Below, piece after piece: positions 1 to 27,509 of a stretch of DNA of 64,000 bases. Position numbers and translations under genes: made by a program. The stretch lies in the NCBI RefSeq assembly GCF_000003605.2, contig NW_003138320.1:996302-1060301 (forward strand), in the 5' to 3' direction. Below the pieces are notes generated by a model. That model worked only from the letters and a program-made list of their open reading frames with translations, was not told where the DNA came from and ran no database searches. Positions within the stretch are counted from its first letter, which is position 1, and every line of letters begins with the position of its first letter. The stretch comes from Saccoglossus kowalevskii (lineage: Eukaryota > Hemichordata > Enteropneusta > Harrimaniidae).

Positions 1-65
1 CAGAGCAGCACCAGTGCAGCGAACGACAATTTGTTATGCGCAGTATTGTTGCGCAGTAGTTTCAG

Positions 66-210
66 TGACGTCATCATGTGATATACTCATGTAAAATCCA
101 CTTGGCGGGCAATATACCATGTAATATCCATTTTTATTCCATGTCATGTGACCGAGTCTCAACCAATCATAGCATGCGTAACAGCAGTGAGATGTGATAA
201 TTAAATATAA
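66..210 (+). promoter_or_regulatory. promoter-like cluster (CRE, CCAAT, TATA-like)
   Basis: A perfect CRE palindrome TGACGTCA lies at 66-73, a CCAAT box at 163-167 and an AT-rich TATA-like stretch at about 201-210, in the order and spacing of a metazoan core promoter. It could drive the gene whose exons start at 1207. No transcription start can be seen, and short motifs of this kind occur by chance, so this is an inference. Confidence 0.25.
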
Positions 211-990
211 ACCCTGAGATGTACATGTATGAACAGAACACAGGTTTAGCCCACTGATCGGAATATTTGCAATGAATACAGCCTATGTGGACAGATATTG
301 AAAAAATTATCCCATGTATGCATCTCAGAAGAAAGATTTATAACTAAAATATTGTATGTGACATAGAAAAAAAAACAATGGATGCCAGAAAGAATTCAAA
401 TAACAAAATGCAGTTAAGTACATTTTGCATATAGAGCATTGGATTAGACAAAATCAATGGCACATCAAAAGAATTTGAATGACAATTGCTGTAAGATAGG
501 AATCATTGGTCGGAAAGATACTGGAAATTCCTCTGTACAATAAAATGAGAAAGGGTCATGTTAAACCCACCTTAGCATGGCAACACAATGACTGATACTG
601 ATACCTGTGTATTCTTGTGTTTCCAATTTCATGGCATACATGCAGCAGACATGCTTTTCTGTTCTTCAGTGTCTTAACTAATTGTATTTTATCATCCCTA
701 TCCTCGTGGGCGGAGCTACGTCACAAGTCATTCCACCACTGTACATGCATTTCTATGGGCTCTGTGCGCGCTGCTGTGGAACGTCGGTCGAGCCAGTGAT
801 AATTTGAGAAAACAACACAAACTCAACTTTAAAGTAATCCTGAACAACCAAATTTATATATGTTACACACGCAGAGCTAATCTTGTTACACTATTCAGGG
901 GAGTCTCAACAACCATCGCAAAGTACCGTTTCTGCGTGTTTTTACTTTTGTTTTCACCGCGAGGGTTGCCAGGCGGTAGATAATGCCCGG

Positions 991-1024
991 ATGTCCGCCC
1001 CCAAGAATAAGAACATTTTTTTGA
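991..1024 (+). CDS. candidate first coding exon of the unrecognised gene
   Basis: An ATG at 991 opens MSAPKNKNIFL and reaches a GTGTGC donor at 1025 after 34 nt, leaving phase 1, which is the phase needed to join the acceptor at 1206/1207. The stretch is more GC-rich than its surroundings, as 5' exons often are. The donor is mediocre and the true first exon may lie elsewhere or before the window. Confidence 0.2.
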
Positions 1025-1206
1025 GTGTGCTTTTGCTTTTATAGTAGATAAAATATTTTCAGTTCAGTTTGTTTGTAAATTTGTTTGTTGATGAGAAGAC
1101 ATTAAATACTGCATGCAGCATCATTGTTGTTGTAATCCACTTTTCATTCAAATCTTTTTACCTAGAATTTATACTGTAATGTTTCAATGTTTTTTCCTTA
1201 TTTTAG

Positions 1207-16450
<15,244 letters not shown>

Positions 16451-19400
16451 CAAAATGTGTATTAAACTGGCACTACATGACCCCAGTGATCTGACTTGCA
16501 ACTTTTTTGTTTTTTATTTGAATCAAAATGTGAGAAAAACCTAGTACATGCATGAACTTTGAAATTAGTTTATTTGGAAACTGAAAACCACCTCAATGTA
16601 GAAATGACAATCTCAGTCGTTTTTCAAATCTTGTGGTCATTAAATCTTGCCACTTTGAAAACCCATTTACCATGGCAAATTAAGACCGTTTGTTACAAAA
16701 GTATAAAGAAATTATGTTGAGCACATCTCTTTACAACGAGAAAAAATAAATACATAAAAATAATACTATACATGATGAATTTCACAGTTGAAAATGTTAA
16801 AATGATGCTTTCATATAAACACACGGTAATGATGTAGTGCTACATATATATTGCTTTGGTTATCCGTCCAAAAATACTCCACTTTTTTTTGGTGAACATG
16901 TACACACAAATATTTATAATTCCTTGATAATTATTTATTATCTATCGCTGTCTGGACAGGATATCATGTTTCTTCAACTTCAAATGGCACTCACTTCTGG
17001 GCATGACTATATGTCTAATCCAGATGGTGAAACTGCAGTATAAAAAGACCCTTACAGTTTTTGTGATACAGTTGATATTAGACATCCCAATTCCTCCAAA
17101 AATTGTTATGATTATTACCACCTTACATTGACAGTTAAGCATGACATCTAAAATATGTGAGATTATGTTTGTACAAGTACAGCACTCGTCTCCTTGCAAA
17201 GGTTGTATGTGCCCACAGTTGTGGTTACTTGTATATTATAAAAGTAAAAACAAATGAATACAGCACCTGTATTATATTTTAAGAATCCCCATGACATACG
17301 TCTGGGAGGATTGTTTACAGATATGTATATAACATTTTGCAAACAATTAGTATGTCATTGAACTGTAATATCTAAAAAGTTTTATTTCCATCATTTTCCT
17401 TTTTATCATTAAACGTTGAATAATGTTGAATGAGATTATTGTATATTCCTTGTAACTATATATTGTCATATAAAATATATTTGAAAATTATAAAATTGTA
17501 TTTTAATATTGTTGTTAGAGAGAGAGAGAGAGAGAGGCCCTGTTCACACATGTTATAAATATAAATGTGACTTTAATGATTAAAACTCTGGTGGACTTTT
17601 TAGATATGTTATTTGAGGTATTGGATCTGAGTAATAAACTGTCAAATTGGTTTGTCAAAGAAATTATACCTGATATAATTTATTTTTATTCTGTCTTACA
17701 ATTATAAATTACAAACATACAGTGTGACTTTAATTCTAGAAGATTTTTCTCATTGCTGACCATTTTGTTAAATGTGTGTGATTGTCTAGTCACTGTTGTG
17801 ATGAAATTGAACCTTTTTCTCTGATAGTCCCAGGAAAGGTGAAGTTTGTTGTTGAAAGATCCTGCCTTGGTTCATTCTGTGATACTCTGTTTTACTTATT
17901 CACCCATAACATTTTAACACACAATGCTGACAATAAATCACACGTTGTGATTTTCCAGTGTGAATAATTATAATTAAATGCTGCTCATAAAAAATATGGC
18001 TGTTCAATTGTTACCTCTAAATAGTGCTTGTTGTTGAATAGCAATGAACCATATGGTTGAGTAGTAATTTGTTCTATTTTTGCATTATTTGGAGTTTAAA
18101 ATGGTGTGATATTGGAAAAGAGAAATGTCATCAGCTCCTATTGATTATATTATTATATATTAATTTAATCCAAGATTATTTCTTATGGAAGTGTCAATCA
18201 AATCTGGGACAAATCAGTCATACTTTGATGCAAGATATTTGTGACAGCTTTCAGTTTCCAGAAAATATGTGGAATTATGGGAATGCTCATACACAAGTCT
18301 GGACCACATACTAGTACGAATAAAACTAGTAACTCGATTTTGCTTTCCATTGCTCTGTTATTTGTGATGTCAGTGCAACAGGAAAATATAATTGATTATT
18401 GTCCTGTGACGTCATATATGGTTATGTGTACTTGCCATATGTGTTGTAATGAAGGCGTTTATTCAAGGGTAATCAACGTACAGATAGCTGTTATAATACA
18501 ATTATCAAGTGCATCATGACAAAGACTAGATCTAGATCAAGAAAAGGGAACTCACCTGACTCAATTTCAATGAAAAAAATGTTGTGGTTTAAGAGTAAAC
18601 GTGAATGAATGAATACTATATAATATATGTCTTTTATTGAACGTTATTTGTGTAGCTGAATGTGATTTATATAATTAATCTATACAAGGAATATTTTCAC
18701 ATAAATTTTGGAGTACATAACGTTTTAGTGGATATTGATTGACAGCCGTTAGCAAACAGTACGGTCAATATTGCATAAAAGTGGTTATTATGCAAATTAG
18801 CAAATCTAAGCACCCGACAAAGTAATCATTCACCGTACATTTTAAATACCCGTTTACCCTTTCCCCTAAACTAGTGTCTGAATTTGTTTATATATTAAAC
18901 AATATGAATTGAACGTAAAGCCATTTATGTTAGTGCCATTTATACAAAACTTCAGGATATCCAATTTTCTATCAAAACGACGGTCAATACGAACTATTCC
19001 CGATCTAGATTTTATCTTTGTGAAACAATCTTTTCAATTACACCAGTTAGCAAAGAATCGAATAAAAATGTTAATGCTATTATATTGTTGATGATTATTA
19101 AGCAAAAGTCGTGTTTTTTGTTTATGAATAACAACAATTAGTTGAATTTTTGATAAACTATCATATTCAGATTTCTCTATACATATATACTATATCATGA
19201 CACGTCTTAAATGTCATCTTTACCATATATTCCAGTCATTTAAAAAGTTTGGTTAAAATCCACAATTCTTCCGAGTTCATGTCAGATAGCACGCACGAAA
19301 TGCGTTTTTCTGAAGGTTAGCGTGACCTAAGCATAATATAGAACAAACAAGAATAGTATATCACAATTGCTGTCATACGTGACCCTCGCTTGTCAGCATA

Positions 19401-20111
19401 TTTTGTTTACTGCAAAATATTGTGTTTTATGCTTTCACAAGCGTGTTATGGAAACGGTTAATTTTGTGTCGTTAGTGTTTTCTCTCGCGGGTTTTATGAC
19501 AGGTGTTAAATGGACCGTATGGTGCGTGGTGTTAGATTATATAGAAGATGTATTGTATAACGAGTACACTCGTAAATAATCAACTTTTATGTAATATGTT
19601 ACTTTTGCAATAGACCCTCTAAAAGGGGGAGGGTCTATGATTTTGCATAGTAAATACACGTGTATGTTTTGTGCTCATATACCTTGCATTGAAACGCATT
19701 CTATACATATCTGGTGAAGTTGAACATTACACGAATTTGCACCAACAACATGTAGCGAAGCATATAAAAAATATCTACAAATGATTTCCGCTGTTTTTTG
19801 TGATTCCGACGTAGAATAACAAAGAAGAAAAAACATGCATATCACTAGCAATTGTCATTTACTTATTCGACGGACATATTTTTTGTTGTTGATTTGTTTG
19901 TAATATATTTTATTCTAGATTGATCACGCATCGGAATAAATAACACTGTTTTGTTTTCAATTTGTTTCATTCTTACGATTACTGTGTAATTTACGGGTAT
20001 TTGCTCGAACCTTGCTAAAGGGTGTTATTTATTACTCGGGTACAATAACTGTTTTTGCCGCGTCATGTATCACCATGGTAACACACACCATGGGTGGATT
20101 GGTGGATGTTC
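16451..20111. other. intergenic region
   Basis: Downstream of the TAA at 16448-16450 are several AATAAA motifs, the nearest cluster around 16745, but no single site can be chosen. A (GA)n microsatellite spans 17517-17536. A perfect 10-bp hairpin lies at 19610-19638. No gene is supported; small ORFs here are AT-rich and lack domains. Confidence 0.5.
17517..17536. repeat. (AG)10 microsatellite
   Basis: Uninterrupted dinucleotide repeat in the 3' flank of the first gene. Confidence 0.95.
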
Positions 20112-20118
20112 TATAAAG
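20112..20118 (+). promoter_or_regulatory. TATA box of protease 1
   Basis: TATAAAG lies about 100 bp before a strong GTAAGT donor (20214). With a start about 30 bp downstream, it would produce a short non-coding exon. A second TATAAA at 20185 is too close to the donor to serve. Confidence 0.5.
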
Positions 20119-20144
20119 TAAGACCACAGCAACTGCATAATTAC

Positions 20145-20213
20145 ATATCACCTATGAATCACAACTGCTCTTTATATTCGAACTTATAAAGTGAACCAGG
20201 AGACCTCTGTTAG
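20145..20213 (+). other. likely non-coding first exon of protease 1
   Basis: It runs from the expected start about 30 bp after the TATA box to the donor TTAG|GTAAGT. It would join the acceptor TTTTGTACAG (ending 22182), 12 nt upstream of the protease ATG at 22195. The 5' end is estimated, not seen. Confidence 0.45.
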
Positions 20214-20299
20214 GTAAGTGGTGATCTATTAAATTTACTCGTAGGAATTCTCGTTATGTTTTAATAATTATGAAAGTTATTTTATTATATTTTTTATTT

Positions 20300-20328
20300 T
20301 ATTATATATTATATATTATATATTATAT
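20300..20328. repeat. TATATTA simple repeat
   Basis: Tandem ATTATAT units in the 5' intron of protease 1. Confidence 0.8.
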
Positions 20329-22194
20329 GCGTTATAAAAGGTTTTAATATACATGAGGTTACGTTTGGAGACATCCGTCTTGATCTAGTACCGGATAGAA
20401 TGAAGTATATGATTAGTTGGATTTTCACACTTTCTAAACATTACCCCAGTAATCGGGGTCGTATTAGATGTGACGTTGGAGAAACTAGAATCGTAATTGT
20501 CATACAGCTTCGATAGTCTTATTATCACAACCTCCTAGTTACCTCTAAACTTGTCATCTCTCACAAACTCATATAATGTTGCTTTTTCCGTAGTTTTGAA
20601 AATCATATTCTGTCACAACCTTTCCAACAAAGTACTCGAATTGTGATTGCAATATAAAAACACTGTTTATTGATATTTGATATTATATCAAGACAAACAT
20701 AATATGCAGAATTTGAAAATTTGAGTTATATTCAAATATATCTTCATTGTATAAATTGATTAAGACGTTTAGCAAATTGGAAAGTATAGCATAAAGTCGT
20801 ACAAATGCATCAACATTTTGACTGGCAAATCGCAAGTTAAATGATGATTGTTATCATATATTCAAAGAATAACCAAGCCCAGGGTCGAGTATAGCACGTG
20901 AGTTTGACTAGTTTGAAGTGTACTGATTAAAATCTCGTGGTATACTCGCATCTGGTATGGTTATTTCTATTACATTATACCAACTTCATTTTAAAGGTAA
21001 TTCTGAGACACGGAAATATTTTTTAAAGCATCAAAAAACATGTTCAAATGTGATACAGCTTCTGAAACGTGGTACTCGCATGTGATAAAATAAAAATGGG
21101 CCCTGGAACTAGCATGCATTGGTTATAAAACACCAAGCGGTGGCGCAAATTCGCAATCTCATTTCGGCGTTGCGAGGTTTATTCGTTTAGTTTCTTGTTA
21201 GGGGTAACGTTTGTTATATTTAAAATAATTTCGTTAATAACAAAAATATAGACGCCAACTGTCGGCGTTTGCCCGATTGCGTTTAGAGAATTGACATAAC
21301 GTCTCGGTTCACGAACCAGTCCCTGCAGACGCCAATCATGTTTTGCATCGTTTGTGTAATTCTGAAAAAAATTCATGCTTCTTTTTTGTTCCCCAAAATA
21401 CACGAAGGTCGCATTTTTATCCGCTACGTTCGACCACTTTTTAACAAGGAAACCCGTTGTATATCGTCTGTTTAACCATGGCTTGAAAATTTAAAAACAC
21501 AATTTCTTGCTAATGGTATAATATTTACGCCATAAAAGGGCGTCGCTCCGCGTTCTGTTAGATATGGGACCCATAGCGACGCATAACACACGTTGTCTGC
21601 TCAAGTGAAATTTGAACACACGCAGTGTACAACCAACGCCATTGTATACGTATTAAGCCGAAACAAAAAATTAACATTAATATAAATATTATCATCATAT
21701 GTTCAATAATGTCAAGTTGGTTTTGCAACCATGTCAGAAATAATATAAATTGAATAAAACGAACAAAAAAAAAACATATGGATCCAATAACGAAATTAAT
21801 TCCCTCTTTTAAAATGGCAAAAACGTCGCGTGTTGACAGTGAAGAATACCACCGTATTTCAATTATAATAAATTCAGGCAGTACTGATTAATAGGAACAG
21901 AAGTTCATTGGCGACGAAGCAACAACAATGATTTATTCAAAACTCAGACGGTTGTGCTCTGTCTGCTCAAATTAGCACAATGTTCAGACAAATTGCACAC
22001 ATTCTATTATCTATTCACAAATCAGGTATTGAATTATATCTCTAACAAGTTTGTTTAAGTATTAGATTCGCATAGTATTTAAAGTATAGTAAAATGTTTG
22101 TTTGTTTGTTGGCGTTTTCGGGACACCAGTACATCAAAAGACATCAAAAGTAATAAATATATAATTATTGACTTTTGTACAGATTAATTAAAAC

Positions 22195-25100
22195 ATGAAT
22201 TCAAAGATCTTGTATGCTGTGGTTGTGGTTGGAATCGCTTGGTTTGAAGCTTCTGGACAACTCGTTCCAGTAAGTATGTTTATTATTAAATTATATTACC
22301 AAATATAGAAAACCAAAAACCCCAAAACAATTTGTTACGTTTATGATAATGAATAACAGAGCACCAGAAAAAATCAATATATCAAGAAATTATGGTTAAC
22401 TTTTGAGTAGTTTATTTCAAATAAATATATTTGATGTTGCATTTTCTTTGGAAATATATTCCATGGTTTACTAAATGGTGAAAATTGCTGTTTTTACAGC
22501 GAACCGAGCATAATTTGTGCAATGCAATGAAAAGCGCAATTACGCATGCACACTGTCGTTTCCATTGTTTCATCGAATGAATATTGCCATGTTTGGTGCG
22601 TTTAAAAGTTACTATAAATTATACACTACTGTTTAAATAAAAGATGCATTATCGAACAAACCTTTCTAAATATCCATATCGCTTCTGTAAAGGAAACCCT
22701 TTAGATCGGAATACATGAGATAATCCGGTACATTGGTGTCATTTAGTTTGGCCTACAACAACATTTGTATTTCACGTTTCATTGCTCAATAATTAATTTC
22801 TCGTGTATATTTCTAACTTATAATCAGCTTATCTTCTTTTGTTTTAGGTTCCGAGAATAGACGGTAAGAACATTATATACTGAATGTATAAAACACAAAT
22901 GCATTACAGCGCAGTCCTTACAACGTGCACGAGTCTACACGTATCTTGTAACCTTGTATACTACAAATCATAAACTATTTACATTACTGTTTGGCATACA
23001 TTGACTACATTACTGGTTAATGTCTGATTATAGATCGTCCGACATTGTAAGGTATTATGACAAATATGTAATAGGTAACATTGGTGCATGTGCTGCTCTG
23101 GTGTTTTGCGTTCTGACATTTTTTTGACAGTTAACATACCTCGAAAATTGTTGACGGCCTTGCGCCCACTAGCTCAAAAATGCAAGTTGTTCAATTGAAA
23201 CACCAGTTTCTTTACACATTATTAGTAGTATATGCCAGTGTGCATAATGTTTTTCTTTAAACTGACCTGCCAAAAAGATGCACATCCCTGAAATTTATAT
23301 TTATATTTCTAGACTGGGTTGAATTATTTGATTGCACTGTGCAGACAGTAGACGGAGTTCGGAGATTCGACAATTTCGCCGACAAAACAATACAGCCTCC
23401 AAATATAATCTTTGATCCAGTTTGAAACCTGTTTACATCTAAGTAACATAGGTTTATTGAAATGGATACACGTGTCACAGTGTACCAGAGATTTCAACTT
23501 GGACGATTTTGTGGTTTGTCGGACAATACTATAAATACTGTATATTATTAATGCCCACCAATTATTTGATTTTGGTTTCACCGACAAAATTGTTGAGTCA
23601 ACATAGACGATAAAGTTTAAAATTTAATTGTTGAGCCTTTGTTGTGTAATAGTTCTTTTAATTCATTTCATTGTTGGTCAGATGTCCACAGAGTAGCTCG
23701 GGTTGTGAACGGGCAACCGGCATCACCAAATTCATATCCATGGCAAGCATCGCTGTTGTTGACTGTCAATGGTAACGGCGTGTTGTTCTGTGGAGGAATA
23801 TTAGTTGCCATAGATTACGTGTTAACAGCCGCACATTGTGTTGACGGGTATGTATGCTCCATTTATAATATGAGGTTACTACGAGGATACCTCAAAGTAT
23901 GCACGAAGACAGTACAGCGGCAGTATCGACCGACGTGCTGCGGATTTATTTATCTGATCATTAGATCAAGGGCAGGGCACATTCGGACTATGATACTATA
24001 TTTAAATAATGAACTTCTTTCAATTATGTTCCTTAAAAGGAATTCAATACATCACCACATTCCACACCTACATACACAAGGAGATGGCACTATGTTTTGA
24101 TACATTGCAACATTGATATTTATTTCCGACCATTTTGAACCAAATCTGAAAAGTCAAATGACGTGCATCAAGGTCTCATTATATAACAAAAACCGGCCAT
24201 GCTCGTTTTTGATGCATTTTTTGGACTTGGAATGGCTGCTATTCGACCATCGGACCATGAAACAAATGCACGTACATATGTCCGTTGTCTGGTGCGTACA
24301 GACACATGCTCGGAGTTAATATTTACCAGTAATTATTATTGTTTGTTTAAAAATTAATAAATGATCATATTCATCTAACCTTTTCTCAGTCCCCACTGCT
24401 TAGCATTGCTGTTTTGTGTACACCGACTTACCTCCAATGATTCATTCGTTCGTTCGTTCATTCATTCATTCATTCATTCATTCATTCATTCATTCATTCA
24501 TTCATTCATTCGTTCGTTCGTTCGTCCATTCATTCATTCATTCATTTTAATTATTCAATCATTATTCGCCTTTTTATTTGTGCAATATTTTACACAATAG
24601 TATTGTACATTGTGTATTATTCTATTCCTAGTTACACATCGAGCAATCACTTCTTTAATAAACAAAATGCGTTGTACCACGCTATTTCCTTTTAGAATAA
24701 CAGCGAAGAGAGTGAAAGTTGGTCTTGGTGACCATATATTTAACGAGGAGGAAGGAACGGAGCAAATCATCAGTGTATCGCGCATAACTATAAGCTCGTC
24801 TTACGATGCTGATACGTTCGACAGTGACTATGCTCTTGTGAAGCTGAAAACTGGCGCCACGCTAAATAATTACGTGCAGATAGCAAACTTAGGAAACGTA
24901 TATAAAGCAGATGGAGACTGCGTGGTGACGGGATGGGGAACTTCCGATCCGAATCGTATGTATTGCATCCCAAGGGCTTTGTTATAAGATTAATTATTCT
25001 GAGAGGGAAGATATATGTCATCGCAATAGATCATTTTCCGTTCTCTGCGAGATCACGCGTTATGGGTGAAATAGAACGCAAAAAAACATGATAAGCAAGG

Positions 25101-26933
25101 GTCATGGCGTCGCAGTGGCGTCAAAACGTCGCGCGGGATTCAACAAACGCGAAAGTATTTTGGAGATATTTCCACGTCTCATAATGTGCTTTAATTTTTA
25201 AGAAGTAAGAATATCTCAAAGTCATATTCTTTTCTGAATAATCGGCATTTTAACATTCAAATTCAAAATCAAATATTTCGGTTTTTGCTGCAGACGTCCA
25301 CGCCTTTCACACAATATGCGAGATCTCACAGTTGAACTGAAGATTACCCATTAATTTATTTATTTATTGGTTTCAAAGTTGTTACGTAATATTACAGCAA
25401 TACAATTTTGAAAATAGTAGTCGTACCTCAAGGAAGTTGTTATAGTGTGCGATCAGCTGAATACGCGCCATATATGTACTAGTACATTGATTGACACAAT
25501 CCAGTGCCAATCTAAAGGACGATCATAGAAACCGTAATTCTGAGATGAAATGTTATATATCAATTCGTAATACAATCAGTAGTTTTAGAGACTGACTGTA
25601 AAATAGAATAGCAACTTTATTGACAAAAGAATTTAGATAAGCGACCCTTTTTTATACACACATTCATTGAGAGATAGCTTTTGGGAATTGCAATAGTGTT
25701 CTGTTTAGACAAGATTCTGTTTAGACAAGATTCTGATTAGACAAGATTACTTAGTCATGATATCAGTTACGTGAATTTTAATTTTATCTAATCTGAGTCG
25801 AAGAGTGTATAAATGACCGTTTTTTTTTGTAATACATCTTCTCAGTGTCGTCCATGACGCCTGTCCTACAGGAAGCAACAGTTGACGTCATGTCTAATGC
25901 TGACTGCGCCGACATTTGGCAACATGTCAGCCCTATTACAGATAACATGATGTGTGCTGGATCTACTACATCCGGGTCATGTACGGTGAGTACAATTTAA
26001 TATGACCAGGATGTGAAATTACGCGGTGATTCTAGATTGGCAATTATAGTAACTATCAGGGAAAAAAAACTAATTCATGACGTAACACTCACGTAATTGA
26101 TCTGAAGGTAAATATGTATATTGTGGTAATTTGGGGATCGAACAGGTTTAAATTGTCAATCGACGCAAATTCATAAACGTAAGAATACTGAGCATCTGGG
26201 CGTTATATTTTTTTTTTTACATATTTTAGTGATTCTTTGTCGTTTTACAACATTAGCACTTCCCTTCATTGGTAAAACCAGAATTAATTAATTAATGAAG
26301 TAAATGTTATATGCAATTAATTCAAATGATGTCATTTCCACCTTCAAGAATAAAAAAAATGGCATTTCATAGGTGGTTCCGAAGTTGGTAAATGACATCA
26401 CTACTTTATTCGTCATGTAATTAAATATTCGTAAAGCGTTTAATTCGTACAAATAGGTAAACACGAACAGCGACAAGTGGTTTTATAAACTGTTCTGGCG
26501 TTGACATTATTTTCCAGGGGCTTTATTAAGGCAGGAATTTCGCCACGTCAAAGAAATACAGCAGCGTTTTAACGGCTCTTTATTGTCTGTGCCTGTTGTG
26601 TACATTTCACCTGTGTTCCACTCTTAGTAGCGTTGTATCCCTACGCCATTCTCGAAATTCCGAAGTTCATTATATTTTTCTTTGTATTTCCAGGGTGATA
26701 GCGGCGGGCCATTGATGTGTCTTGAAAACGGTAACTGGGTCGTACATGGCATTGTTAGCTGGGGTGCCAGTGCATGTGGAATTGACGGGGTACCGGATGT
26801 CTATACTCGTATCAGTGCAGTTTATAAAAATATTATGTCGATTACTAGCAAGGCTAGTAATAACAATGGAAACGGAAAAGGGCACAAGGGTAAACGTAGT
26901 CTAATTATCAGAAATATATTTGGTGGAGCCTAA
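22195..26933 (+). CDS. secreted S1A serine protease 1 (chymotrypsin fold)
   Basis: Coding exons: 22195-22269, 22848-22863 (a 16-nt microexon), 23682-23847, 24696-24955, 25846-25985 and 26694-26933 (TAA); phases 0,1,2,1,0; 298 aa. Residues 1-20 are a signal peptide. A short propeptide ends at Arg37, followed by VVNG as the new N-terminus. The triad is His82 (TAAHC), Asp130 (DYAL) and Ser222 (GDSGGP). Cysteines pair as C67-C83, C161-C228, C193-C209 and C218-C247; there is no 1-122 bridge. The S1 pocket has Gly216 (chymotrypsin 189), Ser217 (190) and Asp254 (226), as in crab collagenase rather than trypsin or chymotrypsin. The tail after the catalytic domain is [13 protein letters not shown] followed by [11 protein letters not shown]. 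Introns hold MITEs and an ATTC repeat. Likely a secreted digestive or defence protease; substrate inferred only. Confidence 0.92.
23867..23962 (+). mobile_element. family A element, one arm only
   Basis: Starts 20 nt after the exon 3 donor of protease 1 with GAGGTTACTACGAGGATACC and continues like the copy at 36945-37070 (inverted) through TATCGACCGACG. A matching right arm is not seen, so it is partial. It also keeps an ORF open across the donor, which is an artefact rather than coding. Confidence 0.65.
24441..24546. repeat. ATTC/GTTC tetranucleotide microsatellite
   Basis: About 26 units of TTCA with blocks of TTCG at both ends, in intron 3 of protease 1. Confidence 0.95.
25026..25352. mobile_element. 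MITE family C, copy 1
   Basis: About 325 bp with terminal inverted repeats of about 45 nt (left ATCATTTTCCGTTCTCTGCG; right complementary, near GATCTCACAGTTGAACTGAA). Internal block CGAAAGTATTTTGGAGATAT is shared with the copies at 34737 and 40739. It lies in intron 4 of protease 1, 70 nt after the donor. Confidence 0.75.
25700..25747. repeat. 16-bp tandem repeat x3
   Basis: Three units of TCTGTTTAGACAAGAT, the third with one change, in intron 4 of protease 1. Confidence 0.9.
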
Positions 26934-27503
26934 TTACGCACCAGCCTGAGGGCGTACTAGTATGCATTAGTATGTTATAAGTTTTTAGTCATTATGAGGC
27001 GTAACGGAAAAGCACGTCAACAAATATGTTGATTAAACAAAAAGGATATACTTTGTATTTGTTCTATAAATCCGTAATTGGACGAGCCTAAATTAAACTA
27101 AATCTGAACTTGAATCCGTGCCTAGGCATCCACGATACTGCTAATTCATTGACTGGTGTGATTAGTGTCATTCCGTATTTATTTATATTCTAAATGACGT
27201 AATCTATAATATCACCCATTTTGTGGGTCTTTAAATATATAATTTAGTAATTATTATTATATATCATATATTATATTATGTTATGTTATTTTTAAATATT
27301 CGGTTTTTACTTTTATTCGTTCATAATTTATTTTCAATGCATTCGTTATACCACATCATTATAATTATAGTTGTTTATGGAACATGTGTAATACTACCGT
27401 AAAACGTTAAGTTAACAAGGTGGAAGCACGTTCACATTTTAATTTGCAGTGCAGTGCTCTGTGTTTAAATGGCTGCCACATAGATTGATGTTATAAGGGC
27501 TAC

Positions 27504-27509
27504 AATAAA
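27504..27509 (+). terminator. candidate poly(A) signal of protease 1
   Basis: AATAAA about 570 bp after the stop codon. No closer canonical hexamer is seen, though a variant could be used. Confidence 0.35.

Noticed and set aside
19448-19579. 43-codon ORF (METVNFVSLVFSLAG) followed by a perfect 10-bp hairpin
   Set aside because: Signal-peptide-like but no splice, promoter or homologue evidence; a hairpin has no terminator role in this setting.
23639-24100. 153-codon ORF extending the protease 1 exon 3
   Set aside because: The second half is family A repeat sequence after a GTATGT donor; exon 3 ends at 23847 in phase 2, matching exon 4.
24406-24600. ORF rich in SFIHSFIH repeats
   Set aside because: Translation of the ATTC microsatellite.
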